From positions 1 to 55,873 of the forward strand of contig JAEZVO010000070.1 of NCBI GenBank assembly GCA_023443125.1: DNA of 55,873 nt, in the 5' to 3' direction. Shown piece by piece: positions 42,031-49,824 of the stretch. Position numbers and translations under genes: made by a program. The notes beneath the pieces are model-generated. The model was not told where the DNA came from and searched no databases. It saw only the letters and a list, made by a program, of their open reading frames with translations. Each line of letters opens with the position of its first letter. Position 1 is the stretch's first letter. The DNA comes from Actinomycetes bacterium. Lineage in GTDB: Bacteria; Actinomycetota; Actinomycetes; Propionibacteriales; Propionibacteriaceae.

Positions 42031-42672
42031 GTGGCGAAAACTAGTCCTGCAGGCAGTGGTCCGGGTCGCGGTACTCCGCGGTCCCGGACCACTGCGCGTC
42101 AGGAGCAGCGCACCCACCGGGAGCGCGCTACGGCGTCCGTAGAGAACGAGCCCGAGCGCACCGCACACCCGACGGTGACCCCCGCCAGCATGATGCGTGC
42201 CCGGGGCATCACCTGGCGACTGGTGGTGCTCACTGCCGCAGTGCTGGGCACCATGATTTTGCTCGGGCAGAGCCTGCGAATCTATTTCGTTCAAGCCGGT
42301 CAGATTGCTGAAGAGCGCGAGCGCATTGCCGCGACGAAGAAGACGATCGCGGAGCAAAAGGACGAAGTCGAGCGGTGGAAAGACCCGGAGTACGTGCGTG
42401 CGCAGGCCCGCGTCAGGCTGGGCTGGGTGATGCCGGGGGAGACGGGTTACCGCGTGATCGGCCCAGACGGGAACCCCATCGACGGTTCCGAGACGGTGGG
42501 TGCACTCGTCGAGGCGCCCAAAGGCCCTTGGTATGAGCAGATGTGGACGTCGGTGCAAGTGGCCGACGAACCCGCGGAAGATCCCGATTCGAAGCGCCCT
42601 GCCGACGACGATAAGGTGATCGGATTGGAGCCGGAGGGCGAGAGCCCGAAGCCTTCGTCGACACCATCGTGA
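42031..42672 (+). CDS. FtsB/DivIC-type septum formation initiator protein
   Basis: A 213-residue bitopic membrane protein. A disordered, basic N-terminal tail (1-58) precedes one membrane segment (about 62-82, LVVLTAAVLGTMILL) and a coiled coil (AEERERIAATKKTIAEQKDE). The FtsB-like motif DPEYVRAQARVRLGWVMPGE follows, then an acidic Pro-rich tail. In Actinobacteria the protein downstream of eno joins the divisome FtsB/FtsL/FtsQ complex. TAGTAT (42019-42024) ends 6 nt before the GTG, so it is probably leaderless. A strong hairpin lies within its first 22 codons. Confidence 0.88.
   Translation: MAKTSPAGSGPGRGTPRSRTTARQEQRTHRERATASVENEPERTAHPTVTPASMMRARGITWRLVVLTAAVLGTMILLGQSLRIYFVQAGQIAEERERIAATKKTIAEQKDEVERWKDPEYVRAQARVRLGWVMPGETGYRVIGPDGNPIDGSETVGALVEAPKGPWYEQMWTSVQVADEPAEDPDSKRPADDDKVIGLEPEGESPKPSSTPS
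42054..42094 (+). other. Strong hairpin inside the 5' coding region of the ftsB-like gene
   Basis: A 12-bp perfect inverted repeat, CAGTGGTCCGGG (42054-42065) / CCCGGACCACTG (42083-42094), encloses a second stem CGCGG-TACT-CCGCG. The stacked RNA hairpin would have about 17 pairs, starting 23 nt after the leaderless GTG. No U-tract follows, so it is not a normal terminator. It may slow early elongation or be a remnant of an inserted palindrome. Confidence 0.75.
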
Positions 42673-42683
42673 GGAAGGACGTC

Positions 42684-43178
42684 GTGGGAGTCACTGAAGA
42701 AGACCTCGCCATCATGGCCGCGCAGCTCGGTCGTGAACCACGCGGCTGCATCGACGTCGCCTGGCGCTGCCCGTGTGGCAAGCCCGCAGTGACGCGCACC
42801 GCGCCCCGGCTGCCGAACGGAACCCCGTTCCCCACCACCTATTACCTCACGTGTCCGCGGGCGGCGTCGATGATTGGCACGCTCGAGGCTTCGGGGCTGA
42901 TGGCCGAGATGACGGAGCGCCTGCAGCACGACGAGGAACTGGCCGCGAAGTATCGCGAGGCCCACGAATCGTACCTTGCCGACCGCGAGGAGCTCGGCCA
43001 CGTCGAGGAGATCGACGGCAAGACCGCCGGCGGCATGCCCACGCGTGTGAAGTGCCTGCACGTGCTGGTGGCACACGCCCTCGCCAAGGGGCCGGGCGTG
43101 AATCCGCTCGGCGACGAGGCGCTGGAGCTCCTGGGCGAGTTTTGGGAGAAGCCATGCCGAGTGGAGGCGGACCAGTGA
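42684..43178 (+). CDS. DUF501 protein
   Basis: A 164-residue protein of the DUF501 family, restricted mainly to Actinobacteria and always found between the ftsB-like gene and ppx (Rv1025 in mycobacteria). Visible motifs are LGREPRGCIDVAWRCPCGKP (a C-x-C pair), TTYYLTCPRA, and GGMPTRVKCLHVLVAHALAK with a conserved Cys/His. This pattern might bind a metal. Function unknown. GTG 42684 is preferred over 42669 because GAGGAAGGA lies in front of it. It overlaps ppx by 4 nt. Confidence 0.9.
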   Translation: MGVTEEDLAIMAAQLGREPRGCIDVAWRCPCGKPAVTRTAPRLPNGTPFPTTYYLTCPRAASMIGTLEASGLMAEMTERLQHDEELAAKYREAHESYLADREELGHVEEIDGKTAGGMPTRVKCLHVLVAHALAKGPGVNPLGDEALELLGEFWEKPCRVEADQ

Positions 43179-44089
43179 ACACGCGCACCGTCGCCGGCAT
43201 AGACTGCGGCACCAACTCCATCCGCCTGGTCATGTTTCGCGTCGACGGCGGCGAGGTCCGCGAGCTCGCGCGCGAGGTGCGGCTCGCTCGGCTCGGCCAG
43301 GGCGTCGACGCCACCGGCGAGTTCCACCCCGATGCGCTGGCGAGAACCTTTGCCATCTTCGACGAGTTCCGCGCGCTGATCGACGCGCAAGGCGGCGCCG
43401 AGCTGCGCGTGGTTGCCACCTCGGCCGCCCGCGACGTCACCAATCGCGACGAGTTCGAGCACGGCGCCCGCGAGCGGCTGGGCGTGGACGTCGAGATCAT
43501 CTCCGGCGAGGACGAGGCGCGGCTCTCGTCGCAGGGCGTGCTGTCGGGCGTCGAGGCCGAATCGCCATCGCTCGTGATCGATATCGGCGGCGGCTCCACC
43601 GAGCTCGTCCTCCTCCACGGCCGTGAGGTGGCCCACGCGGTCAGCCTCAACGTCGGCGCCGTCCGCATCCACGAGCGCTTCTTCCGCGCCGACCCTCCAA
43701 CCCCCGACGAGGTCAGCGCGGCGCGCGCTTGGGTGGGCGAACAGATTGACAACGCCGGCATCAACTTCGCCGAGGTCGCCACGGCGATCGGCGTGGCGGG
43801 CACGGTCACCAGCTTCGCCGCGCGCACGCTCGGGCTGCTGCGCTACGAGCGCAGCCAGATCCACGAAACGCTCCTCACCCGTGACGACATCGTCGCCTGC
43901 TGCGACCACTGGCTCGCCACCAGCACCGACGACATCGCACTCGAGCCGTGCATGCACCCGCTGCGCGCGCAGGTGATCGGGGCCGGGGCCATCATTCTCG
44001 ACGAGCTTTCCTGCAGGGTGCCGGGTGGTTCGATCCTCGTCAGCGAGACCGATATTCTCGACGGTGTAGCGCTCAGCATGCTCCACTAG
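43175..44089 (+). CDS. ppx: Ppx/GppA exopolyphosphatase
   Basis: A 304-residue actin-fold phosphatase that removes phosphate from polyphosphate or pppGpp. VAGIDCGTNSIRLVMF is the phosphate-1 loop, SGEDEARLSSQGV precedes the catalytic region, and LVIDIGGGSTELVLL is phosphate-2. It is the short Actinobacterial type without the HD domain. The frame is open further upstream, but GTG 43175 has GGAGG at the right distance and overlaps the DUF501 stop. tRNA-Leu follows only 6 nt after the stop. Confidence 0.92.
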   Translation: MNTRTVAGIDCGTNSIRLVMFRVDGGEVRELAREVRLARLGQGVDATGEFHPDALARTFAIFDEFRALIDAQGGAELRVVATSAARDVTNRDEFEHGARERLGVDVEIISGEDEARLSSQGVLSGVEAESPSLVIDIGGGSTELVLLHGREVAHAVSLNVGAVRIHERFFRADPPTPDEVSAARAWVGEQIDNAGINFAEVATAIGVAGTVTSFAARTLGLLRYERSQIHETLLTRDDIVACCDHWLATSTDDIALEPCMHPLRAQVIGAGAIILDELSCRVPGGSILVSETDILDGVALSMLH

Positions 44090-44095
44090 AGAAAC

Positions 44096-44169
44096 GCCCT
44101 CGTAGCCCAACTGGCAGAGGCAGGCGGCTTAAACCCGCCCCAGTGCGGGTTCGAATCCCGTCGAGGGCA
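44096..44169 (+). tRNA. tRNA-Leu-like tRNA (TAA anticodon) with a short variable loop
   Basis: Seventy-four nucleotides: acceptor GCCCTCG/CGAGGGC, a short D-stem, anticodon stem GGCGG/CCGCC with loop CTTAAAC (anticodon TAA), a 5-nt variable region, T-arm CGGG-TTCGAAT-CCCG, and discriminator A. The CCA end is not encoded (CCG follows). Anticodon and discriminator point to leucine, but bacterial tRNA-Leu normally has a long variable arm. It lies at the left edge of the AT-rich island. Confidence 0.85.
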
Positions 44170-44221
44170 CCGATGCGAAGTGCTCAGCGTGGCGCTTCAG
44201 GTGAATGCAGAAGGAACTGAC

Positions 44222-44253
44222 CTGTAGCAGGCTCTCTACAGCGATGCTATGCT
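44222..44253 (+). promoter_or_regulatory. Candidate promoter and inverted repeat of the island
   Basis: TGC-TATGCT (44245-44253) is an extended -10 box. Directly upstream CTGTAG-N8-CTACAG (44222-44241) is an inverted repeat where a regulator could sit. Between it and the peptide gene, GCGACG (44271-44276) can pair with either GTCGC (44282-44286) or CGTCGC (44292-44297), giving two mutually exclusive hairpins in the leader. Confidence 0.45.
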
Positions 44254-44320
44254 TCCTCCCACAACCACATGCGACGAAGAAGTCGCAGTGGCGTCGCTGT
44301 AACTGATGGGAAACAACACA

Positions 44321-44629
44321 ATGGACACTACAACGACGATGTTGGGGAAGGCAGTGCAGGGCCCCTCGGGGTGCTCACCGTATGGTGCACGGAGCGGTTA
44401 CACGACGCCCAGTTGGGCGAGGGGATATAGCAACGACTGCGCTGGTCTTTCTCAAGCGCGGGTGGTTCGATACATATCGTATAGCCCGAGATATTACTAC
44501 TCCCCAGAGAGTCGTACCGCCTACGTTTCGGCTAGCGCTGGGCAACCCACTGGTGGGGCCGCGCATCGGGTGCGGCTTACTGCTTCTTCTAGATCGGCAT
44601 GGTCACAGTGGTTTCTGATGCCCAACTGA
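44321..44629 (+). CDS. Small two-cysteine peptide, putative cargo of the adjacent exporter
   Basis: A 102-residue peptide (107 from ATG 44306) rich in Ser, Tyr, Thr, Gly and Arg, with two cysteines (Cys18 and Cys40) and Tyr clusters (YISYSPRYYYSPESRTAYV). There is no hydrophobic signal peptide. I do not recognise a family. Codons such as ATA, AGA and AGG are unlike the neighbours. Ribosome-binding sites are weak at both ATGs, so its being a gene is supported mainly by length, composition and position ahead of an export cassette. The frame ends inside the start region of the lipoprotein gene. Confidence 0.5.
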   Translation: MDTTTTMLGKAVQGPSGCSPYGARSGYTTPSWARGYSNDCAGLSQARVVRYISYSPRYYYSPESRTAYVSASAGQPTGGAAHRVRLTASSRSAWSQWFLMPN

Positions 44630-45241
44630 AATTCACACGACGGGTCGCCTATCTCCTTCCCTGTGCGGTAGCGGGGGGTACTCGGGTTGGTGAGCTGTTC
44701 GAGTGCTCCTGAGATGCCCACCGGCCCGTATGCTGAAAGAATTGAGGCCGCTCGTGGCCAAGTAACCAGTGCCTTTGAAAAGAATGTGCTGGCTGATGGT
44801 GAGATCAACAGGGCTGAATACGAGGAAGCGGTCCAACGTTTCTTATCGTGTACCGATGCGCAAAACATCAAGGTCGAAGTTGAAGATCAAGAAGGATATT
44901 ATATCTACTCATCGGCATCCGATCCTGAAGAGTTCGATCGCGTCTATGCAATATGCGCCCCCGGTACGGTGGATGTAATAGCCGGACTCTACACCGACAT
45001 GCTTGTCAATCCCACCAACGGCGACTTAGACACCGTGACGGCGGCGTGTTTCGTTCGCGCGGGGCTGGTAAACGAACCTTTCACAGCGGCCGACTTCCGT
45101 GATCTGCTATCCCGTTCGGGGACAGAAGACAGAGATGGCGACTCGAAAGAGACTCGGATAGATCCCGAAGCGCAACGTCTCGTGAACACGGAGGAAGCAA
45201 ACATCTGTATGGCCAATCCGGCGTCTTTTGCAGATGGATGA
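44599..45241 (+). pseudogene. Secreted lipoprotein gene frameshifted at a G6 run
   Basis: From GTG/TTG near 44687 to 45241 a 180-residue acidic protein with cysteines is open (SCSSAPEMPTGPYAERIEAA ... FLSCTDAQNIK ... YAICAPGTVD ... ANICMANPASFADG). The signal peptide that should precede it (LKFTRRVAYLLPCAVAG) lies in another frame from 44599 or 44608. The frames meet at six G (44673-44678). Removing one G joins them as AVAGVLGLVSCSSAPE, a perfect lipobox. It is either a phase-variable tract, a real mutation or a sequencing error. Similar length and cysteines suggest an accessory or immunity lipoprotein. The family is not recognised. Confidence 0.6.
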
Positions 45242-46301
45242 CCTCGCAGTGATGTCTCCATCGCCACGACAGGCGAAAACAGGGTCGTGGACGCTACGTA
45301 TTCTCACAGTATTCATTGCGCTAGGGCTGGGGTTTGCCGGAGGTTGGCTCATTGCTGATAGACCAGCCTTGGAAGGCGTCGATGCGTCCCTGGGGAACGT
45401 GACATACCCCATCAAAGAAGCTGGGTTTTCCGATGTCAGAAAGATTCAACTGCAAGTACGCAATGAAGCAGCAGTGACAGTTGTTGTCCCAGACTCTGGA
45501 ACCATCACCAGTCTCCACTGTGAGCCTGGTCAAAAAGTGAATACAGGGGATATTCTGCTCGCGATTAACGATCAACCTCGAATTGTGCTGGTAAGCGAAG
45601 TCCCCTTCTATCGTGATCTGCAGGGAGGAGAGCAGGGTAACGATGTGAATGCGTTGCGGCATCTTCTTCGCCAGCAGGGCTTCGATCTCCCTGAAACAGG
45701 TGCTTTTGATCGTCAAGCACGTGAAGCGCTTAACAAGTTCATGACTTTGAATGGTGCCCAGAGTAGTAAAAAATCGCCGTTTATTCGGCGAAACTTCGTA
45801 TGGCTGCCTAAAGAGCTTTCGCTTACTTCATGTGCTGTCTCCGTTGGAGACCAGGTGGACCCTGGGGACTCTCTAGCAACATCAGAAGGTGGAGTGCAGG
45901 CTTTGGAATTTCGGCTCCCTGACGACGCCATTCCTGGCGCACGAGAGATCATCGTCGGAGATGCCGTGGTGCAAGTTGGTGATGATCGCAGCATCACCAA
46001 CCCAACATCACTCGCTACACTGCTACAGACGGCGCAAGCCCAACAAGCACTGGAAGCCGAGGACAACAAATCCGCAACAATCCCTGCTCAAGCACAACTC
46101 TCTCAGCCCCTCACTGCTTATGGCGTGCCGCCATCTGCCCTGTTTGCTGCGCACGGGCCCACAGGGGAGGTATGCACAGGAGACGCGAAGGTGAAGGTGA
46201 CCATTCTAGGTTCAAGTCTGGGGATCACCTACGTCACCTTTGACGACGATCCTCCCCATGAGGTGATTCTTCGTCCTCGCGAGGTGGAGACATGCGGATA
46301 A
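45234..46301 (+). CDS. Membrane-fusion adaptor with peptidoglycan-binding domain
   Basis: A 355-residue adaptor. One N-terminal membrane anchor (about 22-42) is followed by an extracellular region with a lipoyl/barrel half-motif (VVVPDSGTITSLHCEPGQKV, about 82-101). A PG_binding_1-like insert (about 133-169, NDVNALRHLLRQQGFDLPET, then AFDRQAREALNKF) comes next, then the second half (VSVGDQVDPGDSLAT). This HlyD/MacA-like layout with an embedded peptidoglycan-binding domain is typical of Gram-positive MacAB-type exporters. ATG 45234 overlaps the lipoprotein stop. Codon usage is AT-richer than the flanks. Confidence 0.8.
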   Translation: MDDLAVMSPSPRQAKTGSWTLRILTVFIALGLGFAGGWLIADRPALEGVDASLGNVTYPIKEAGFSDVRKIQLQVRNEAAVTVVVPDSGTITSLHCEPGQKVNTGDILLAINDQPRIVLVSEVPFYRDLQGGEQGNDVNALRHLLRQQGFDLPETGAFDRQAREALNKFMTLNGAQSSKKSPFIRRNFVWLPKELSLTSCAVSVGDQVDPGDSLATSEGGVQALEFRLPDDAIPGAREIIVGDAVVQVGDDRSITNPTSLATLLQTAQAQQALEAEDNKSATIPAQAQLSQPLTAYGVPPSALFAAHGPTGEVCTGDAKVKVTILGSSLGITYVTFDDDPPHEVILRPREVETCG

Positions 46302-46894
46302 TGCTCAACGACATGTCGCACCGGTTCCCGGGACAGGTTCCATTGTTCGAGCACCTCACCTTCACCTTCGAACCTGGTGTGCTCACAGGTGTTTTTGGCC
46401 CATCGGGATCAGGTAAGAGCACGTTACTTTTGCTGATGTCCGGTTCACTGATGCCGACGTCAGGTCAGATTCTCGGCCAGGAGGGACTGCGGGTGGGGTG
46501 GATCCCGCAACAACCGGTGGGAGCCGCCCGCCGCACACTCGTCGATCAAGTGGCATTACCGCTGCTCGCGCAGGGATGGGAGCTGCGTCGAGCCGTATCC
46601 CGGGCTCATGAACTGTTGGCACAGTTTGGGCTTGCGGAAGCGGCGCACCGGCAATTCAGGCACTGTTCGGGTGGGGAGGCGCAGCGCTTCGCATTTGCGC
46701 GAGCAACAGCTGCGCGCTACGACGTACTGCTGTTGGATGAACCTACTGCACAGCTCGATCCGACCACTGCTACGACCGTGCGTAGCGTAGTGCACAGTTT
46801 GGTGGGTGAGGAGCGCATCGTTGCGGTTGCCACGCACGACGAGCAGTTGCGCAACACATGCGATTGTCTTCTTGACTTGGGAAGGCCACGGTGA
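46292..46894 (+). CDS. ABC transporter ATP-binding protein (MacB/LolD type)
   Basis: A compact 200-residue ATPase. Walker A GPSGSGKST at 36-44, Q-loop IPQQP (71-75), signature CSGGEAQR (125-132) with Cys in place of the usual Leu, Walker B VLLLDEP ending at Asp149-Glu150, and H-loop His182. GAGGTGGAGA precedes the ATG, and the start overlaps the adaptor end. It pairs with the permease downstream (4-nt overlap). It has no peptidase domain, so any leader removal would need another protease. Confidence 0.92.
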   Translation: MRIMLNDMSHRFPGQVPLFEHLTFTFEPGVLTGVFGPSGSGKSTLLLLMSGSLMPTSGQILGQEGLRVGWIPQQPVGAARRTLVDQVALPLLAQGWELRRAVSRAHELLAQFGLAEAAHRQFRHCSGGEAQRFAFARATAARYDVLLLDEPTAQLDPTTATTVRSVVHSLVGEERIVAVATHDEQLRNTCDCLLDLGRPR

Positions 46895-47943
46895 GTGTCA
46901 GGGGGCTGCTTCGAGAAGTGTGGCGCAACGTCGAATCAGGTACGACTCGCGCTGTCCTTGGGGCTCTTGTGCTTGCCGCTACCTTGATTGGCGTTGGCCT
47001 AGTAGATGGTCTGGCGAAGCGTGATGTATTTCTCGCGCAGCGGGCTTACCGTTCTGCAGGCGCGCATATCAGCACCATTGATAGCCGTGGCAAGGTGGAC
47101 GCTGCGAGCTGTACAGCGTTAGGTGAGGTTCCGGCTATCCAAGGCGCGATAGCGCTGCGAGAACGGGGAGTGATACGACTCGACGTCATTCCGGACAACC
47201 CGGTTGCAGTTTACGAGGTGGTTGGAGACCCTGCATCGCTCCTCGGTGGCGACGGAGCACCAGAAGGAGGCGTTGCACTCTCTCACAGTCTCGCGGAGCG
47301 ACTCGGTGTGGTTCCCGGGTCAGTGATCTCAACGGCTGAGGGAAGCGCGAACGTCGCTCAGGTGGTTACTTTCGCCAATGACGGACGCAATCCGATCCTG
47401 GAACTGGCGATGCTGGTTCCTGTGCCAGCTACTGGGCAGTTCGATCAGTGTTGGACTGCGGTGTGGCCACCCGATTCGTTCGTAGATGGTCTACTGTTCA
47501 GCACCGTCGTGGATAATGAGGCGGAGCTGGGGCGGCTCAACAGGTCGCAGGGGGAGCCGACAAGCACACAAGCCTTGCTAGAGGCTAGACCTACATGGTT
47601 CCTTCCCTTCCTCGGGGCCGGAGCAGCGGCCATGCTTGGTTTCGGGTTGGTGCGTGCGCGACGGGTTGAACTGGCGCTGGCGTTGCAGCTGGGAATCAGC
47701 CGTCGGGCGCAGCTGATGCAGGTGCTGTTGGAAACCTGTGTTTGGTTAGTGACCGGTTTCGTTTTCTCAGCAACAGCACTGTCGCCGGTGTTACGCAGCT
47801 TGACCGCTGATGAGCGGCTGTGGATGGTCAAGGCGGGAGTCACAGACTTAGCGGGAATCACATGCGCTGCTGTTGCTGGAACGTTGATAGGACTCGCCTC
47901 AATCTCCGCGCAGAGACTCATCAGCTGGGCAAAGGACCGCTGA
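46891..47943 (+). CDS. FtsX/MacB-like ABC permease
   Basis: A 350-residue permease: one N-terminal membrane segment (about 20-38), a large extracellular domain (about 40-230) with two cysteines (SCTALGEV and FDQCWTAV), then three C-terminal segments (about 235-252, 275-296, 315-337). That is the four-helix MacB/FtsX topology used by mechanotransmission exporters. With the ATPase and adaptor it forms a complete exporter, probably for a peptide or lipid-like molecule. The GTG overlaps the ATPase stop. The 130 bp after it hold no gene that I can see. Confidence 0.85.
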   Translation: MSVRGLLREVWRNVESGTTRAVLGALVLAATLIGVGLVDGLAKRDVFLAQRAYRSAGAHISTIDSRGKVDAASCTALGEVPAIQGAIALRERGVIRLDVIPDNPVAVYEVVGDPASLLGGDGAPEGGVALSHSLAERLGVVPGSVISTAEGSANVAQVVTFANDGRNPILELAMLVPVPATGQFDQCWTAVWPPDSFVDGLLFSTVVDNEAELGRLNRSQGEPTSTQALLEARPTWFLPFLGAGAAAMLGFGLVRARRVELALALQLGISRRAQLMQVLLETCVWLVTGFVFSATALSPVLRSLTADERLWMVKAGVTDLAGITCAAVAGTLIGLASISAQRLISWAKDR

Positions 47944-48073
47944 TCGCTGTCGCGATCCGAGCTGGTAGTACCCCAGTGTCTCGAGTTCGCATACGGGCGG
48001 CCTAATATTTCGCTGGAGTTCCTTGGCTCGGCCCTTTACAGTGGAGTGGAGACACCTCCGAGAAAGAGAGCCA

Positions 48074-48964
48074 ATGGCAAATCCCATTTTTGGTCGCGGC
48101 GAAGGGTTCACGAAGTACCAGCAGCCGCAGCACTACCCCCAGCAGGGGTACGGACAGCCCGTTGGATACGCCCAGCCAGGCGGTCACCCGCAGCAAGGCT
48201 ACGGGCAGTACCCGCAGCAAGGGGCATCGTACGACCCGTACGCTCAGCAACCGTTCCAACAGCAGCAGTACCAGCAGGCTCCGGCCGGCGGAGTGATGAC
48301 GTACGACGATGTCATCGCCAAGACGGGTATCTCGCTGGGTGCGGTGTTCCTCGTCGCCGCCGTCGCGTACCTCTTCACGCCGCCGGAGCTGACGATGGGG
48401 CTGTGGATCGTCGGTGGCCTGGGCGGATTCATCACCGCACTGGTCGTCGCATTCAAGCGCAACATCGGGCCGGTCTCACTGGGCATCTACGCCCTGTTCG
48501 AGGGCCTGTTCGTCGGCGCCATTTCGAAGTTCTTCGACGCGATGTGGCCAGGCATCGTCATGATGGCGGTGCTCGCAACGTTCGTGACCGCCGGCGTGAC
48601 ACTCGCTGTGATGAAGTTCGCCAACATTCGCCTGGGCGCGAAGTTTAAGCAGATGGTGGTCGTCGCCACCTTCGCCATCTTCGGTGTGATGCTGCTGAAC
48701 CTGGTGCTCTACCTCTTCGGCGTCGACCTCGGCCTGCGTCAGGTTGGCCCCGGCGCGGGAGCGCTCGCCATCGGCTTCTCGCTGCTGGCCGTGCTTCTGG
48801 CGGTGTTCAACCTGGTGATGGACTTCGACGCAGTCCGCGTCGGCGTCGAGAGCCGCGCTCCTGCCAGCGAGTCCTGGCGCGCCGCCTTCGGCATCACCGT
48901 CACCATGGTGTGGCTGTACGTCGAGATCCTGCGGATCGCCTCGTACTTCGCTTCGTCTGATTAA
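48074..48964 (+). CDS. Bax inhibitor-1/YccA-family membrane protein
   Basis: A 296-residue protein. The N-terminal 75 residues are a low-complexity Gln/Tyr/Gly/Pro tail (HYPQQGYGQPVGYAQPGG and similar repeats). Seven membrane helices of the BI-1 family follow (TYDDVIAKTGISLGAVFLVA, YALFEGLFVGAISKFF, and the C-terminal WLYVEILRIASYF). BI-1/YetJ proteins form pH-sensitive calcium leak channels; the role here is inferred only from family. ATG 48074 is chosen because a GAGAAAGAGAG site precedes it and it starts the tail. Confidence 0.9.
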   Translation: MANPIFGRGEGFTKYQQPQHYPQQGYGQPVGYAQPGGHPQQGYGQYPQQGASYDPYAQQPFQQQQYQQAPAGGVMTYDDVIAKTGISLGAVFLVAAVAYLFTPPELTMGLWIVGGLGGFITALVVAFKRNIGPVSLGIYALFEGLFVGAISKFFDAMWPGIVMMAVLATFVTAGVTLAVMKFANIRLGAKFKQMVVVATFAIFGVMLLNLVLYLFGVDLGLRQVGPGAGALAIGFSLLAVLLAVFNLVMDFDAVRVGVESRAPASESWRAAFGITVTMVWLYVEILRIASYFASSD

Positions 48965-48980
48965 TCTCCCTCGACGAGTC

Positions 48981-49016
48981 GACGCCGCTGCCAGCACCCG
49001 CGCTGGTGGCGGCGTC
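48981..49016. terminator. Bidirectional hairpin between BI-1 and NUDIX genes
   Basis: GACGCCGC-TG-CCAGC (48981-48995) pairs with GCTGG-TG-GCGGCGTC (49002-49016) around a 6-nt loop, between two convergent genes. It is followed by a short T/G-rich run, so it may terminate both. Confidence 0.6.
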
Positions 49017-49034
49017 GTCGTTGTTGGGGGAGCG

Positions 49035-49721
49035 CTAGGCCCACACCCACAGCTTGCGCGCGTACTGCGCGAGCAGGGTTCGGGAGCTGTTCGTCCAGTG
49101 GTGTTGCCGCCAGGCTCGCAGCGGCACCCACTCGGCAATCTCGGTAGACCCTCCGACGTCGTGCACGACGGGGTCGGTGGGGTGCTCACAGCGCCCGCCG
49201 TAGATGAACCGCAGCGCGTGAAAATCTTCCAGGCGCCCGCTCAGCGAACGCCCGATCCAGTGCTCAGATTCGAGGGCCAGGAGCCGGTCGATGACGATCG
49301 ACTGGCCCGTCTCCTCGTAGATCTCGCGCAGCAATCCATCCGACGGCGACTCGCCCGGGTTGATGCCCCCGCCAGGCAGCGCCCAAACCCCGGCCGCGTG
49401 TGACTGCGCGGAGTTCACGGTGCCGAGCAGCCCGCGTTCCGAAAGGATCAGCGCGTAGGCGGCCTGGCGCTGCACGGGTACGAGCGTGTCTTCGTTCGGG
49501 TCGACGTGCACTCGGAAGCGTGCTTGTGGCCGGTTGTCTGCGGGCACCACCTCACGCACGAGCGCCTTGTAGATGATCTCGTCGTCGATCAGCTCGGCGG
49601 ATAGGGGCCGCAGCTGCACATAGCCGAGGTCGAAGAGCGTCACCGCAGGGTGGGCACCGTGTTCGACGTGAAAGTCGACAACGGGGCCACCCACCGGGGT
49701 AGTCACTCCAACGACACGCAT
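49035..49721 (-). CDS. NUDIX hydrolase
   Basis: A 228-residue protein with a complete Nudix box (GGGINPGESPSDGLLREIYE then ETGQ), the metal-binding helix that hydrolyses nucleoside diphosphates linked to another moiety. An extra N-terminal domain of about 85 residues precedes it. The substrate is unknown. TAGGGT on the minus strand (49728-49733) ends 6 nt before the ATG, a leaderless start. Confidence 0.9.
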   Translation of the reverse strand: MRVVGVTTPVGGPVVDFHVEHGAHPAVTLFDLGYVQLRPLSAELIDDEIIYKALVREVVPADNRPQARFRVHVDPNEDTLVPVQRQAAYALILSERGLLGTVNSAQSHAAGVWALPGGGINPGESPSDGLLREIYEETGQSIVIDRLLALESEHWIGRSLSGRLEDFHALRFIYGGRCEHPTDPVVHDVGGSTEIAEWVPLRAWRQHHWTNSSRTLLAQYARKLWVWA

Positions 49722-49824
49722 TCTTCAACCCTAGCTTTACCTCCAAGCTCACCGGTCGACGTCGTGTGCGGTGAACCTGCCGCCCGGCTGGGTAGCATGA
49801 GAGCACATTGATCGGAGGGTCAGC

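Noticed and set aside
44382..44618. Alternative open frame (78 codons) overlapping the small peptide gene
   Set aside because: Its composition looks like an out-of-frame translation, and its start has no ribosome-binding site. The other frame gives a more protein-like sequence.
44321..44629. Small peptide as a lactococcin 972-type bacteriocin
   Set aside because: It lacks the signal peptide and the Trp/Gly pattern of that family, and the transporter is MacB-like instead of the DUF1430 type.
47944..48073. Duplicated tRNA-Leu 3' end as an attachment site at the far edge of the island
   Set aside because: I found no match to the tRNA T-arm or acceptor end there, and no integrase gene is in the island.
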